The notes: generated by a model not told the origin, from the letters alone. Counted from the stretch's first letter, positions 1 to 11,448 are shown. The stretch is 64,000 nucleotides of DNA from Plotosus lineatus (GCA_024760905.1 CM045745.1:2538501-2602500); one strand, 5' to 3'. Translations and numbers: made by a program.

Positions 1-34
<34 letters not shown>
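1..34. repeat. (AT)n microsatellite
   Basis: Seventeen AT dinucleotides run from the first base, so the tract probably continues left of the window. No function is inferred. Confidence 0.95.
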
Positions 35-37
<3 letters not shown>

Positions 38-928
38 GTAACCTGCCCTAATAATGGTTAGACCTAATAACGCGCTCCTAAATAGAACCAGAAGCGACAG
101 ATTCCTACAGTATGGATTTCCCTGTATGAAAAACTCTTGAGGTAAACAAGTGAGAAGATCTACTGGCATGATGTGCAATTTTGGTTTGACCCTTTTTTAT
201 TTGTTTTGTTTTGTTTTTTTCCCCAAAGTGTTCAAAGGTCTTAGTGAGAACATGCACAATATAAAACCATGTTTAGAATTTTGCTGCTAATGGAAGATAC
301 TTTTTTATTTATTGGTGTTTTTGGAAATGTTTTATTCCAAATGATTCATTTCAGTATTTTACAATAGGCCTACCTAATTTTTTTGAAAGATGAAATATTT
401 ACATGAAATATTGTTAAGCACAGTGCGTTACAAGAACAGCCAATCAAGAACAAATCATCTTTTTTCCAGGAAGTTCTACAGCAGTGCTGAGTGTAGTTTC
501 ATTTTCCAAATCTCATGAAAACAGAATGCAGCTATAAAGGCAATTTGCATCTGAACATTTATATTTACACACAGTATTTACATTTAACATTTACAATTGT
601 TTAACACCTAAATTAAATTAAACATTTTAATTTAACTTCTATGTTCCATTTCCATTTAACATTTATATATAAACACACTATATTTGTAAATAATGAGTTA
701 TAAAAATTAATCATTTAAGTTATTTATTACAGAAAACAATGTAAGGAAATGCAACTAAATGAATAAAAATTGACAAAAAATTATTTTAAAAAGTGTTCCA
801 CAATGAAAAATAGCCATGAAAAGGAATATAAAAATCTAAAAATAATAAAATGTACCGTACATTAGCAAATCTAAAATATTTCAATAGGTATAGCAATAAT
901 TTATTTGTTCATTTTCAAACTACTATAT
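35..928. other. AT-rich stretch without recognisable genes
   Basis: No open frame of useful length, RNA gene or repeat family is recognised. The stretch is A/T rich with short homopolymer runs. Confidence 0.6.
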
Positions 929-1232
929 CCAACAGGGCCACGGTGAGGCTGGAGCCTATCTCAGCCAACACTGGGCAAAGGCAAGGTACACTCTGAACAG
1001 CTTGCCAGGGCTAACACATTCAACAAGCTCGAGACAATTTGGAACAGTCAACTAGCCTAGTGTACACGTCTTTGGACTGTGGAAGGAAACCATTGTGCCT
1101 GGAGGAAAATCACACAAGCACTGAGATAACATGCACACTCCACACTAATACCCTGACTGAGCGTGGGACGTGAACCCAGAACTTTCTCACTGTGAGGCTG
1201 GCATGCTAAGCATTACATCACTGAGCCACAAT
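929..1232 (-). repeat. Old tRNA-headed fish SINE-like repeat
   Basis: On the minus strand the right edge reads as a tRNA-like head: a box A-like GTGGCTCAGTGATGTAATG and, about 45 bases on, a box B-like GGGTTCACGTCCCACG. The rest holds the familiar body in which a header paragraph of fish repeats recurs (GGAGGAAACC-type and GGAGCCTATCTCAGCC-type segments). The same body occurs in opposite orientation at 50981-51327 and in part at 2072-2255 and 57901-58130. It is diverged and lacks a clear target duplication, so it is old. The tRNA-like head is not a functional tRNA gene. Confidence 0.7.
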
Positions 1233-1822
1233 CACTTATTTAGATGACATTACTCCAAGGAATATGTCATGGTTGTAACATAAAAAAAACTATGAATGAT
1301 TGAGTAATATTTTCCTGGACATTGAAAAGCTTTATATGCTGAACAACACTCTTCCCAACTAATATAATCTAACTTATCATGCTAGGCCTAAATCTAACAT
1401 TTAAGTAAACTCGCACAAAAGCCTCTCAAAGAATATCAGTGGGACTTTGGGCACGACGTCGTTCATCCTTTCACGTCTCAACATTCATTTTCACTCATTC
1501 TTAGCCCCTCATGCTGTCTGAATCTCACAGTCCTGAGAGTAAAGGGTGACCCAGACAACCCTTCCACATTTTAAAGGTAAATTAAAAAGTTAAGAGATAA
1601 TCAAATTAGTATTTCCACACATGAAACGTTGCATTTTTATTTGCACACACGGAATGCAAATAATAAGAGGTGGTGTTAAGATCTGCTGGTATCCCAATCC
1701 CAACTTGAACAGCTTTAACCTTGAAGAACTCGATGTGTGGTTTCAGTGAAATGGAGCTGTGGCACACACAGCTTTCTTGAAGCCCTGAAGGTTTCTATTC
1801 AGTACGAGGTTGCTGCCACCCA
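1233..1822. other. No recognisable feature
   Basis: AT-rich spacer. No convincing frame or repeat family was seen. Confidence 0.5.
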
Positions 1823-1918
1823 ATATTCCATTCAATTCAGTTTTATTTGTATCATGCTTTTTACAGTTGACATTGTCACAAAGCAATTCTGCACAATAAA
1901 AGTAGGAGTTTACAAAGT
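1823..1918 (+). repeat. Fragment of a fish dispersed repeat
   Basis: The segment with GACATTGTCACAAAGCA matches the start of the longer copy at 9090-9690, which has the same words in the same order. Parts from further inside the family occur at 47085-47605 and 49820-50960. Only the outer end is present here. The family is non-coding in this window and I do not assign it to a class. Confidence 0.6.
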
Positions 1919-2071
1919 ATAAGAGAGTTTAAACATTTCTACAATCCCTAAACATTGTTGTGCCATCGCAGTTTTCAGAAAACACCTCCATCGAGGCCAT
2001 CATTTGGAAAATGATCATCTTACAAAACATAAAAACTGTATTGAATCATATGTGCAAATAACTTACTTATA

Positions 2072-2255
2072 ATTCATTCATTGTCTGAACTGCTTAATTC
2101 TAACTAGGGTCGCAGGGAGGCTGGTGCCTATTTCAGCTGACTTCAGGCAAGGTCAGGCTACACTCTGAGCAGCTCGGAAGGCCTTCACAGGGCCAACACT
2201 CAAAACCATTCACACTCACACATAGGGAAGATTTGGAACAACCAATCAGAAAGCT
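2072..2255 (-). repeat. SINE/LINE tail fragment, minus strand
   Basis: It begins with ATTCATTCATTGTCTG, the reverse of the ...GAATGAAT tail seen on other copies, followed by a CTAACTAGGGTCGCAGGGAG segment. That matches the tails at 6640-6746 and 61137-61230. The tRNA-like head is missing, so this is a truncated copy. Confidence 0.65.
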
Positions 2256-2561
2256 GTGCAACAAATAAGAATTTGATTATCTTTATCTCACCCAGCCATC
2301 CCCATTTAACCATAAATTATATGGGAGGTTTTAAGTTACCCAGACATCCTGTACTGTCTCATTTTATTTAAAACTTTTGCACTAATGTTGATTTTTGATG
2401 ATAAGTATTTGCACATTTTCAATTTTCTTCCAGGATATAGCCTTTACTTTCCTGACACAACTGGCACAAGTTCTTTTTTTTCCTTAATAAGGTAATATTT
2501 TTAATTACAAATTAGAATCCTACTATAAGCCCATTGTCAATATTTAATCAGGATAAACGTC
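2256..2561. other. No recognisable feature
   Basis: AT-rich spacer left of RTE copy A. Nothing identified. Confidence 0.5.
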
Positions 2562-4894
2562 ACACTTGCTGGTCGAAGAGGGAGAGGCGAGAGGCGTATC
2601 CGAAGGTGGTGATGTTCAATGTTGTTAGTGCTTATACCCCACAGGCAGGATGTGAGCTAGAAGAGAAGGAGAGATTCTGGAGTGAGTTAGATGAAGTGAT
2701 GCAGAATACCCCCAGAGGTGAAAGAGTGGTCATTGGTACAGACTTCAATGAGCATGTTGGTGCAGGCAACAGAGGGAACGAGGAGGTGAAGGGCAGGTTT
2801 GGTATCCAGGACAGATGTTGATCGATTTTTCAAAAACGATGGAAATGGCTGTGGTGAATACTTTCTTCCAGAAGAGACAGAAGCATAGGGTGACTTATAA
2901 AAGCGGAGGTAGGAGCACACAGGTAGACTACGTCTTGTGTAGACGATGCAATTTGAAGAAAGTCAGTGACTGCAAAGTAGTAGTGGGTGAGAGTGTTGGC
3001 AAACAGCATAGGATGGTGGTGTGCAGGATGACGCTGATGGTGAGAAAGGTGAGGAAGGCAAAGGCAGAGCAGAAGACAAAGTGATGAAAGCTGAAAAAGG
3101 AAGAGTGTCATGTTGTCTTCAAGGAGGAGTTCAAACAGGCTTTGGGTGGTCAGGAAGTGCTTCCGGATGACTGGACAACTACAGCTAATGTGATCAGGGA
3201 GACCGGTAGAAGAGTACTTGGTGTGTCCTCTGAAAGGAAAGTAGATAAGACGACTTGGTGGTGTAATGAGGATGTGCAGGAGTGTGTACATACGAAGAGG
3301 TTAGCTAAGAAGAAGTGGACTGAGAGGACTGAAGAAAGTAAACAGGAGTACAGAGATACACAGCGTAAAGCGAAGGTTGCGGTGTCAAAGACTAAACAGG
3401 GCATATGATGAATTATATGCTAGGATGGACAGTAAGGAGGTAGAAAATGATTTATCCAGGTTGACACAGCAGAGAAATAGAGATGGGAAAGACGTGCAGC
3501 AAGTTAGAGTGATTAAGGACAGAGTGGAAAATGTATTGACAGATGACAGAAGTGTGCTGGGAAGATGGAAAGAGTACTTTGAAGAGCTGATGAATGAGGA
3601 ATATGAGACAGAACAAAGAGTAGAAAAGGTGACTTTTGAGGACCAGAAAGTAGCAAAGATCAGTAAGGGTGAAATGAGGCGGGTATTGAAGAGGATGAAG
3701 AGTGGAAAGACAGTTGGTCCTGATGACATACCTGTGGAGGTATGGAAGTGTCTAGGAGAGCTAGCATTAGATTTTCTGACAAGAACATTCAACAAGGTCT
3801 TAGAGAGTGAGAGGATGCCGGCGGAATGGAGATGGAGGTGAATGGAGGTGTGCTGGTGCCCATTTTTTAGAACAAGGGAGACGTTCAGAGTTGTGGCAAC
3901 TACAGAGGGATAAAGTTGATGAGCCATACGATGAAGTTATGGGAAAGAATCGTGGAAGCTAGACTAAGGGCAGAGGTCAGCATTTGTGAACAACAGTTTG
4001 GTTTCATGCCAAGAAAGTAAACCACAGATGCAGTGTTTAATTTGAGGATGTTAATGGAGAAGTACAGAGAAGGGCAAAGGGAGCTGCATTGTTCCTTTGT
4101 GAATCTGGAGAAAGCATATGACAGGGTGCCAAGAGAATAACTGTGGTATTGCATGAGGAAGTCTGGAGTTGCAGAGACGTATGTTAGAGTGGTGCAGGAC
4201 ATGTATGAGAGATGTAAGACAATGGTGAGGTGTGTTGTCGGCGTGACAGAAAACTTCAACGTGAAGGTGGAACTTCATCAAGGATCAGCTCTGAGCCCCT
4301 TCTTGTTTGCTATGGTGATGGACAGGCTGACAGACGAGGTTAGACAAGAATCTCCATGGACTATGATGTTTGCAGATGACATTGTGATCTGTAGCATCTG
4401 TGAGCAGAGAACAAGTGGAGGAAACTCTAGAGAGGTGGAGGTATGCCCTGGAAAGGAGAGGAATGAAGGTTAGCCTCAGTAAAACAGGATACATGTGTGT
4501 GAACGTGAAAGACCCAAGAGGAACGTTGAGGTTACAGGAAGCAGAGACAAAGAAGGTGGAGGATTTTAAGTACTTAGGCCCAACAATCCAGAGCAACGGA
4601 GAGTGTCGAAAAGAGGTGAAGAAGCGTATGCAGGCATGTTGGAATGTTTGGAGAAAAGTGTCCGGTGTGATGTGTGATAGGAAGATAGCAGCAAGAATGA
4701 AAGGAAAAGTGTACAAGACGGTGATGTGGCCAGCGATGGATAGGATCAGGAATGAGTACATCAGAGGGTCAGCACATGTAAGATGTTTTGGAGACAATGT
4801 CAGAGAGGCTAGATTGAGATGGTTTAGACATGTACAGTGGAGGTATAGTGAATATATTGGTAGTAGGATGCTGAGGCTGGAACTGCCAAGCAGA
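2562..4894 (+). mobile_element. RTE-type LINE, copy A (broken)
   Basis: Non-LTR retrotransposon remnant of the family represented best by copies C and D. Fragments of the apurinic endonuclease (NVVSAYTPQAG, GTDFNEH, TQVDYVLCRRCN), linker and reverse transcriptase (motif A LEKAYDR region, motif B LHQGSALSP, motif C FADDIVICS at about 4368-4395) appear in order. Compared with copy C it has lost most of the 5' endonuclease coding between about 2610 and 2612 and about 120 bases at 4738-4742 where two ATGGAT words meet. It also has stop codons at 3082, 4018 and 4138, and it lacks the 3' end. It cannot be functional. No target duplication was found. Confidence 0.85.
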
Positions 4895-5327
4895 ACATAA
4901 GGCTTAACATATTACCATTAGACTTTTGGCACAAAATTTTTAGATAGCTTTTTTAAATGTAAAAATTCATAAAAATTGGCATGGAAGATGCAATTATATG
5001 TGTCACCCATTTTTTTTCTTTTGCTCTTTGACATGTTAACAAACTCCAATAGCGCACTTATTTAATTGTATTGAAGTCATCACAGTTTTATCATTTCTCA
5101 AATCATACATTTTTCACAGGCTAAATCACTATTCTTTATTCTATTTCTATTTAAAGGCCTACAGATATAATTACTCTATGCATTTACATGTGATAATCTC
5201 TATGCATTTGTGTATTACAGCTTTGGTAGATTGCAATTGTGAACATTTCCTGTAATGCTTATTTATCATATTAAACAGGCTCGTGTGGTTCACTTATTTA
5301 TTAACCTTGTGATTTTTTTTTTTTATG
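4895..5327. other. AT-rich spacer
   Basis: No gene or repeat recognised between RTE copy A and the next LINE. Confidence 0.5.
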
Positions 5328-5834
5328 GGAGTTTGCCCAATCTGTTCACATGTGTTTTGTGGATTTGGAGAAAGCTTTTGACCGTGTCCCTTAGGCTATC
5401 TTGTGGGGTGTGCTTCAGGAGTACGGCGTTCCAGACCCATTGCTATGGGCCATTCGATCGCTGTATCACCGAAGTTTGGTCAGCATTGGTAACAACAGGT
5501 CAAATTTGTTTCCTGTGAGGGTTGGAGTCCACCAAGGTTGTCCTTTTTCACCGATTCTGTTCATAATTTTTATGGACAGAATTTCTAAGCGTTGAGGGGT
5601 TCTGGTTTGGTGGACATCAGATCTTGTCTCTGCTTTTTGCAGATGATGTTATCCTTGGGCTTCATCAAGCCGGAATCCCCAGCTCTCATTGGAGCATTTC
5701 ACAGTTGAGTGTGAAGCGGCCAGGATGAAAATCAGCATCTCCAAGTCCAAGGCCATGGTTCTCAGTCAGACAAGGGTGGAATGCACCCTCCGGGTCGGGA
5801 ATGAGGTCCTGCCCCAAGTGGAGGAGTTTAAGTA
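5328..5834 (+). pseudogene. LINE family 2 reverse transcriptase, 5' half fragment
   Basis: Two overlapping frames carry palm-domain motifs of a non-LTR reverse transcriptase. The frame changes near 5400, there is a stop at 5596, and the LFADDV catalytic motif lies in a further frame near 5635. The frame then runs into the pogo TIR at 5835. The sequence no longer encodes a complete enzyme. Confidence 0.75.
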
Positions 5835-6029
5835 CTGTATTTTTCGAACTATAAGTCACACTTTTTTTCATACTTTGGCTGAAGGTACGACTTGTATGTG
5901 AAATTATTACATATAATTCTGTTCATCATAATAATACATAATTTTACGTTTGTTATTTTTACACTCACAATCACAAGAGGTTTGTGTACCAGCTTGTGTA
6001 CCAGTACCAACTCATCCACCACTGAAGAA

Positions 6030-6200
6030 ATGCCCCCAAAAAGAAAATCCTATTTTGCGGATTATAAACTGCAAGTAGTGAAATATGCAGCAGAAAATAA
6101 TAATCAAGCAGCAGAAAGAAAGTAGGGGGTGAACGAGAAACTTGTGAGGGACTGGAGAAAAGTCGAGATTATTATTACTGCAATGAATAAAACAAAAAAA
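6030..6200 (+). pseudogene. Pogo-like transposase N-terminal DNA-binding fragment
   Basis: Starts MPPKRKSYFADYKLQVVKYA and continues with an alanine/glutamate helix. After an in-frame stop at 6123, NEKLVRDWRKVE follows, the second helix of a psq/CENP-B-type helix-turn-helix. In the family this domain binds the terminal repeats. Only about 50 residues are recognisable and the DDE domain is missing. Confidence 0.6.
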
Positions 6201-6418
6201 ACAAACAAAAAAAAAAGTCTAAAAGCTAGATGGCCACAGCTAGAGGAAGGAGCTCGCACATGGGTGCTTGAGCAAGATGCTGCAGGGAGAGACTTGTCAA
6301 CAGTGCAGTTGCGTTTCCACATTCAGGTAGTGAAATTATTATTGTATAATTCTGTTCGCAATAATAATAATGAATATAATTTCACATGTTTATTTTTACA
6401 ACCACAAGAAGGCAAGAA

Positions 6419-6750
6419 AGGGCAGTGGTGGTCTAGTGGTATAGGGTGCTGATCCAAAGGTTGGGGGTTCGAGTCCCACTCTCCACAAGGTTGTCACTGT
6501 CCTCCCCAGTGCAGCTCACTGGGTTATCAAAGGCCGGCCATGTCTCTCACTGTCTATGGTGAGAGGCATGTAAAAGAACCAATGCTGACTTTCGTAAAGA
6601 GTAGGCTGCAAAGCCGTCGGAGTGTTTCTGCCCTGCGATGGCCTGGAGAGCTGTCCAGGGTGTACTCTACCCTCGCCCTATGTTGGCTGGGATGGGCGCC
6701 AGCCTCCCCGTGACCCAAATTAGGATTAAGCGGTTACAGAAAATGAACTG
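6419..6750 (+). repeat. tRNA-derived SINE, type A tail
   Basis: The target duplication AAGAAGGCAAGAA flanks it (6406-6418 and 6751-6763). The head has a box A-like GGTCTAGTGGTATAGGG and box B GGGTTCGAGTCCC about 45 bases later, so it is a Pol III promoter of tRNA origin. The middle body (GTTGTCACTGT to GTTTCTGCCC) is shared with the SINEs at 8295 and 11449. The tail from about 6640 (GATGGCCTGGAGAGCTGTCC to AAATGAA) is that of another LINE and is also seen at 61137-61472. Confidence 0.85.
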
Positions 6751-8013
6751 AAGAAGGCAAGAAGAGGGCAGAAAAGAGGAGATCATTATTACTGCACTGA
6801 AGAAAACAAACCAACAAAAAAGCTAATTGCGGGCTAAAAGTTAGTTGCAGGCTAAAAGCTAGAGGAACCAGTTCGCACATGGGTGCTTGAGCAATGTGCC
6901 TCAGGGAGAGGCTTGTCAACAGTGCAGTTGTGTCTCCACATCCAAGTAGTTGTCAAGGAGATGAATATAAATAACTTTGCGTGAGGACTTTCTTGGTGTT
7001 ACCACTTCATGCAATACAACCGTCTTTCTTTTGTTTTAAACATATTTTATTCACTGATGAAATGGATTGGGATCAAGTTATCCAACTTGGAGAACCCTCT
7101 CCATGATATTTGCAAATGACGATACATTACAAATTACAACACAAAGACTAATAAGAAGAATAGTAGAATATACATGACAGGAAAAAAATAAAGAAATAAA
7201 GAAAAAAAAAAGAAAAAAAAATCTATCAGTGTGAGGACCACAAACGTCACAAAAATTGCAGGCAGATTTCCAAGCCAAGGTAGACAGTTTCCATGAGTTT
7301 GCAACTTATAGTTTGCTGTGACTTATATATGTTTTTTCATATTTATTATGCATTTTTGGCCAATGCAACTTGTACGCGGAAGCAATGTATTGTCCAGAAA
7401 ATACAGTATCTTGGGGTCTTGTTCATGAGTGAGGGAAGGATGGAGCAGGAGATCGACAGACGGCTCGCTGCAGCCTCTTCTGTTAAACGGAGCCTGTACC
7501 AGTCCATCATGGTGAAGCAGGAACTGAGCCTCAAGGCAAAGCTCTCTTACCGGTCGATCTACGTTCCAACCCTCACCTATGGTCACAAGCTTTGGGAAGT
7601 GACCGAAAGAACAAGACTGCGAAGGAATGAGCTTCCTTCGCCGGGTGGCAGGGCTCTCCCTTAGAGATAAGGTGAGAAGCTCTACCATCCAGGGAGAGCT
7701 CAGAGTAGATCTTCTGCTCCTCTGCATTGAAAGGGGCCAGTTGACATGGCTCAGGCATCTGGTCAGAATGCCTCACGAGCATGTCCCTGGTGTGGTGTTT
7801 CGGGCATGTCCAACCGGGAAGAGACCCCGGGGTCGACTTAGAACACGTTGGAGGGACTGTCTCTCGGCTTGTCTGGGAATGCCTTGGCGTCCCCGGAAGA
7901 GCTGGAGGAAGTGGCTGGGGAGAGGGACGTCTGGACCTATTTGCTTAGGTTTCTGCCCCCGCATCCTGATCCCTGAAGAAGCAGAAGAAGAAGATGATGA
8001 TGATGATGGTGAT

Positions 8014-8294
8014 TTTTTTTTTAATCAGGGCTCCCGGGTGGTGCACCAATCACAGATTTTAGTTTGGATGTTTGACCCATATCTAACCAGTGTCTATGCC
8101 CACTATCGCAAACCCACTAAGGCTACTGCTTTGTTGCTGCTTATTTGCTGTTATTGTACCATTGACTTGTACAATGATGAGCATCCATTAATAAAACTAA
8201 ATAGATGAATTAACTGACAGAGTTTTTTCTGTGCCACTATTGCCATAGGCTTGCTCATTACGGATGTGTAGCAGTCGTAAAAAAATTTTAAACA
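8014..8294. other. No recognisable feature
   Basis: Short spacer between LINE family 2 and a SINE. Nothing identified. Confidence 0.4.
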
Positions 8295-8632
8295 TTCTAG
8301 TGGTATAGGGCGCTGGATCACTGATCCAAAGGTTGGGGGTTCGAGTCCCACTCTCCACAGGGTTGTCACTGTGTAGCTAACTGGGTTATGAAAGGCGGGC
8401 CATGTCTCTCACTGTCTATGGTGAGAGGTTCATGTAAAAGAACCATTGCTGACTTTCCTAAAGAGTAGGATGCAAAGTCGTCAGCATGTTTCTGTCCCTT
8501 GCTAAAAGGGTTGTGACAGGAAGGGCATCCGACATAAAAACCTCTGCCAAATCAAACGTGCGAATCAGATGATTTGCTGTAGCGACTCCGGAGTAAAAGG
8601 GAAAAAGCCAAAAGGAAGACAGACAGATAGAC
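8295..8632 (+). repeat. Mosaic SINE: tRNA head and body with RTE tail
   Basis: The first about 225 bases match the SINE at 6419 (TCTAGTGGTATAGGGCGC, box B GGGTTCGAGTCCC, body to GTTTCTGTCCC). From about 8505 the sequence is RTE-derived: GTGACAGGAAGGGCATCCGA resembles the 5' end of RTE copies C and D (12253, 16556). GATGATTTGCTGTAGCGAC followed by GGGAAAAAGCCAAAAGG resembles the RTE 3' end (15297-15338). This is a SINE using the RTE machinery through its tail. Confidence 0.8.
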
Positions 8633-9089
8633 ATACTTTGTAAACTACTACTTTTATTATGTAAAGCTACTTTGCAACAATGTAAATTGTTTAAAAAAAA
8701 TTAAAAAAAAAACCACTATATAAATATAAATTAGATATAAATAATATAAGCTGAATGGAATTATTAATAAATTACCCCCACCCCCAAAAAAAGAGGCTCA
8801 TACATCACTGCTCAGACTCATACAATATAAAAACACACAATCTAACTCAGGTAGGCAGACAGGTTTGCAAGTACTGTAACTAAAATGTTCTTAAAGCCAA
8901 AAAAAATTATAACGGCACATCAACCTAATAAACAGATACTTAGAACAAGATGAGTGATGCAAATGAAAGTGGAAATCACATACTCAACTGAATATCAGCA
9001 AAAAGCAAATCCAGGCTCACACACCTCCCAGTAGAGATGTATCAGAACTGCACATTTAGGCAGTGCCTTAATGTATATAGTTCTAGAGT
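8633..9089. other. AT-rich spacer
   Basis: No gene or repeat family recognised. Several A- and T-rich runs are present. Confidence 0.5.
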
Positions 9090-9690
9090 TTACAGTCATG
9101 ATTTATTTATTGAATTTTCATAAAGGACATTGTCACAAAGCAGCTTTACAGAGTAAAAACCCCATAACATTTCTCTATAAACCATGTCCATACCCAGTGA
9201 ATAAACCTTTTGAGATGGGGGGGGGACCCTCAGATGACATAAATAAGAAACCCATCTTCATTTGAGAAAAACCAAATAAAAATACAAACCATGTAGTAGA
9301 AGCATCATTAAGTTTAACATGATATCTAGTTTGTTAACTATATTTGTAGTCCTAAATCATTTCAGTAAAAGACTTTTACCTCACCAGCAGTGAAAGGTCA
9401 TCTTTACAGTTTGAGTGTATATTTAGGTCCATATGAATCATCATCAGGACCAAGGAGCTTCTAAAGACAAGAACTCCAACCAGCATTGGCATATCCGGAC
9501 AGATTACAGGATTATCAGAGCAGGAATATCAGGATCAGTGAGATCTCAAAAGTAGCACATGTACCTTGAAAACACTTATTAGTCCAAGCAGGAACTCTGG
9601 CATGACTGACTATGACAGCATAACTAAAGAGTAAAATCCAGACTTGAGAGCACCATGTAACATGAGGTAACCTGTCATGGCCAGGACTTG
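9090..9690 (+). repeat. Fish dispersed repeat, longest copy of the outer part
   Basis: It contains GACATTGTCACAAAGCAGC (also at 1875) and, further in, AGCAGGAACTCTGGCATGACTG with GACAGCATAACTAAA. That pair is also found at 50068-50105. The recurrence of the same words in the same order shows a dispersed family. It is non-coding and carries no visible terminal repeats. Confidence 0.65.
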
Positions 9691-9704
9691 AGCTGAAGTC
9701 TCAA

Positions 9705-11440
9705 TAATGACATTGATGTGGTCACTGAGCACATTTCACACCCTATCAATTTCTACACTAACACCATTGTCCCAGCTTAGATGGTCTTTTGTTACCCAAA
9801 TAACAAGCTGTGGGTGAATAAAGACATTAAATCACTCCTCAATGATAAGAAGCGGGCATTCAGTGCTGGCAACAGACAGGAGGTGAGAATGATCCAAAGT
9901 TTACTGAGAGTCAACCTCAAAGAGGCAAAGAACAATTACAGGAGAAAGCTGGAATGGAAACTCCAGTGAACAACATGAAAGAGGTTTTGGAGTGGTATGA
10001 AGACCATTACTTGGTTCAGGCCATCCATCAGAAGAGGTGCTGAGGGCAATGAGGACAGGGTCAATAAGTCAAATAAGTTCTTTAACCAACTCAACACTGT
10101 GGCTACTGCACAGCACCACTATAACCCATCTGGAACAAGCCTGAGTCCCCCTGAGGGACACTTTCTGTCCCTCTCCTCAATGCCGCGTGATAGACCTGAC
10201 ATCCCTCTCCCACCTGTCAACTTCACTTACACTCAGATCGAGAAACAACTGAAACGACTCTACTCAAACAAGGCAGCAGTACCAGATGGGTGAGTCCCTG
10301 TGTCCTTAAATTCTGTGGCCCCCAGCTCTGTCGAGTCTTACTTTACATCTTAGCAATGAGTCTGAGTCTCCAAAGGGTCCAAGTGCAATGGAAGATGTTG
10401 TGCCAAATTTCTGTACCAAAGACCCCACATACCAGTGGCCCCCAGGATTACAGACCCATGGCATTGACTTTACATGTCATTAAAACCCTTGAGAGACGAA
10501 TAGTGAATTAACTCTGACCCATGGTTAGACAACCTATTGACCCCTTTCAGTTCGCCTACCAGCCTCATCTTGGAATCGAGGATGCCATCATCGACTGGCT
10601 TAATCATGTCTACACCCAACTGGACCAGCTGGCAAGCACTGTGAGGGTCATGTTTTTTACTTTTCCAGTGCATTCAACACCATGAGGGTGACTGTCCTCG
10701 GTGAGAAGCTGACATCGATGTTGGTGTTTTCTTGTCGGTGATCTCTTTTGTGTCCTGGATTGGGGACTGCCTGACTGGAAGACCACAGTAACTGCAACTG
10801 TGTGTTGGCCATGTTGGTCAGCGACACCACAGGACCACAAAGGACCATCTTCTCCCATTTTCTCTTCACACTCTACATGACATGACTACTGCACAGAGAC
10901 CATCTTCAGAAGTTTTCTGATCAATCTGCTGTAGTTGGATGTATCAGTGGAGGTGATGTGACAGGCTGCAATGGATTCCTTCCTCATATGGTGTGAGCAG
11001 ATTCATATGCAGATTAATGTGACAAGGACCAAGGAACTGATTGTGTATTTTAAGAGATCCAAAACACCAGTGACCCCTGTTTTCTTTCAGGGTAACAATG
11101 TTGAAATAGTGGGAGGATTACAAATCCTGGGGCAGCAGGCTGAGGGTTGCAGATGCTAACAGATTGAACAAACTGATTCGCATGGCCAGTAATGTTGTGG
11201 CGATGGAACTGGACTCTCTGACAGTAGTGTCAGAGAGTCGAATGCTGTCCAAAATAAAAACAATATTGAACAATACTTAGACCTACTTCACAACTGTCTG
11301 ATCAGTCACAGAAGCCGTTCAATGAGAGGCTCATACCACCTAAATGCGCCACTGAACGACACAGGAAATCATTCCTACCTGTAGCCATTAAACTGTATAA
11401 CTCATTTATATAGCACCAACATACATATATAAATATATAT
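9705..11440 (+). mobile_element. L2/CR1-type LINE fragment, broken
   Basis: A 5'-truncated non-LTR retrotransposon. In order: a linker with NNKLWVNKDIKSLL and a basic helix, a GPDG-like motif at the frameshift near 10285, PKTPHTSGPQDYRPMALT at 10420-10465, QFAYQPHLGIEDA at 10548-10590, a rest of the SSAFNT motif near 10665, TWCEQ-like followed by QINVTRTKEL at 11000-11045, and the C-terminal FNERLIPP...RKSFLPVAIKLYN near 11310-11395. The frames are broken at least five times. It ends in a short AT/ATAC repeat at 11420-11450. A related 3' end occurs inside Tc1 at 48358-48912. Confidence 0.75.
9781..11159 (+). pseudogene. L2-type LINE ORF2 remnant
   Basis: Open pieces at 9781-9969, 9997-10293, 10290-10511 and 10971-11159 carry successive parts of linker, fingers and thumb of a non-LTR reverse transcriptase. 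The motif with the catalytic ADD/SDD is not in any open piece. Stops and frame changes separate all pieces, so it is not functional. Confidence 0.7.
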
Positions 11441-11448
11441 ATACATAA

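Larger units (their letters stand above)
5835..7406 (+). mobile_element. Pogo/Tigger-like DNA transposon in LINE family 2
   Basis: Flanked by TA (5833-5834 and 7407-7408), the target duplication of Tc1/mariner/pogo elements. The ends are inverted: left CTGTATTTTTCGAACTATAA, right reverse complement CTGTATTTTCTGGACAATAC. Inside is a broken helix-turn-helix transposase N-terminus (6030-6200). Two internal segments are duplicated: the 5895-5965 words return at 6330-6410, and the 6170-6320 words at 6785-6960. A SINE sits between them (6419-6750). The catalytic part of a transposase is absent, so the element could only have moved with help. Confidence 0.75.
5328..8013 (+). mobile_element. LINE family 2 (Rex/RTE-like), split by a pogo element
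   Basis: A 5'-truncated non-LTR retrotransposon. Reverse transcriptase motifs are visible: VDLEKAFDRVP-like at 5350-5390, GVHQGCPFSPILF at 5521-5565, and LFADDV at about 5633-5650. The C-terminal region after 7409 has YLGVLFMSEG, LTYGHKLWEVTERTR, LRHLVRMPHEHVPG and RACPTGKRPRGRLRTRWRD. It ends in a GAA/GAT-rich tail at 7975-8013. The host sequence is interrupted exactly at a TA by the transposon at 5835-7406; reading across the gap without it gives FKY|LGVLF. Frameshifts and stops occur in both halves. Minus-strand 3' ends of the same family lie at 53766-53812 and 54438-54731. Confidence 0.8.

Noticed and set aside
6430..6475. tRNA gene (box A and box B)
   Set aside because: It is the head of a SINE with target duplication and shared body; the cloverleaf is incomplete. 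The same applies at 8295, 50990 and 61440.
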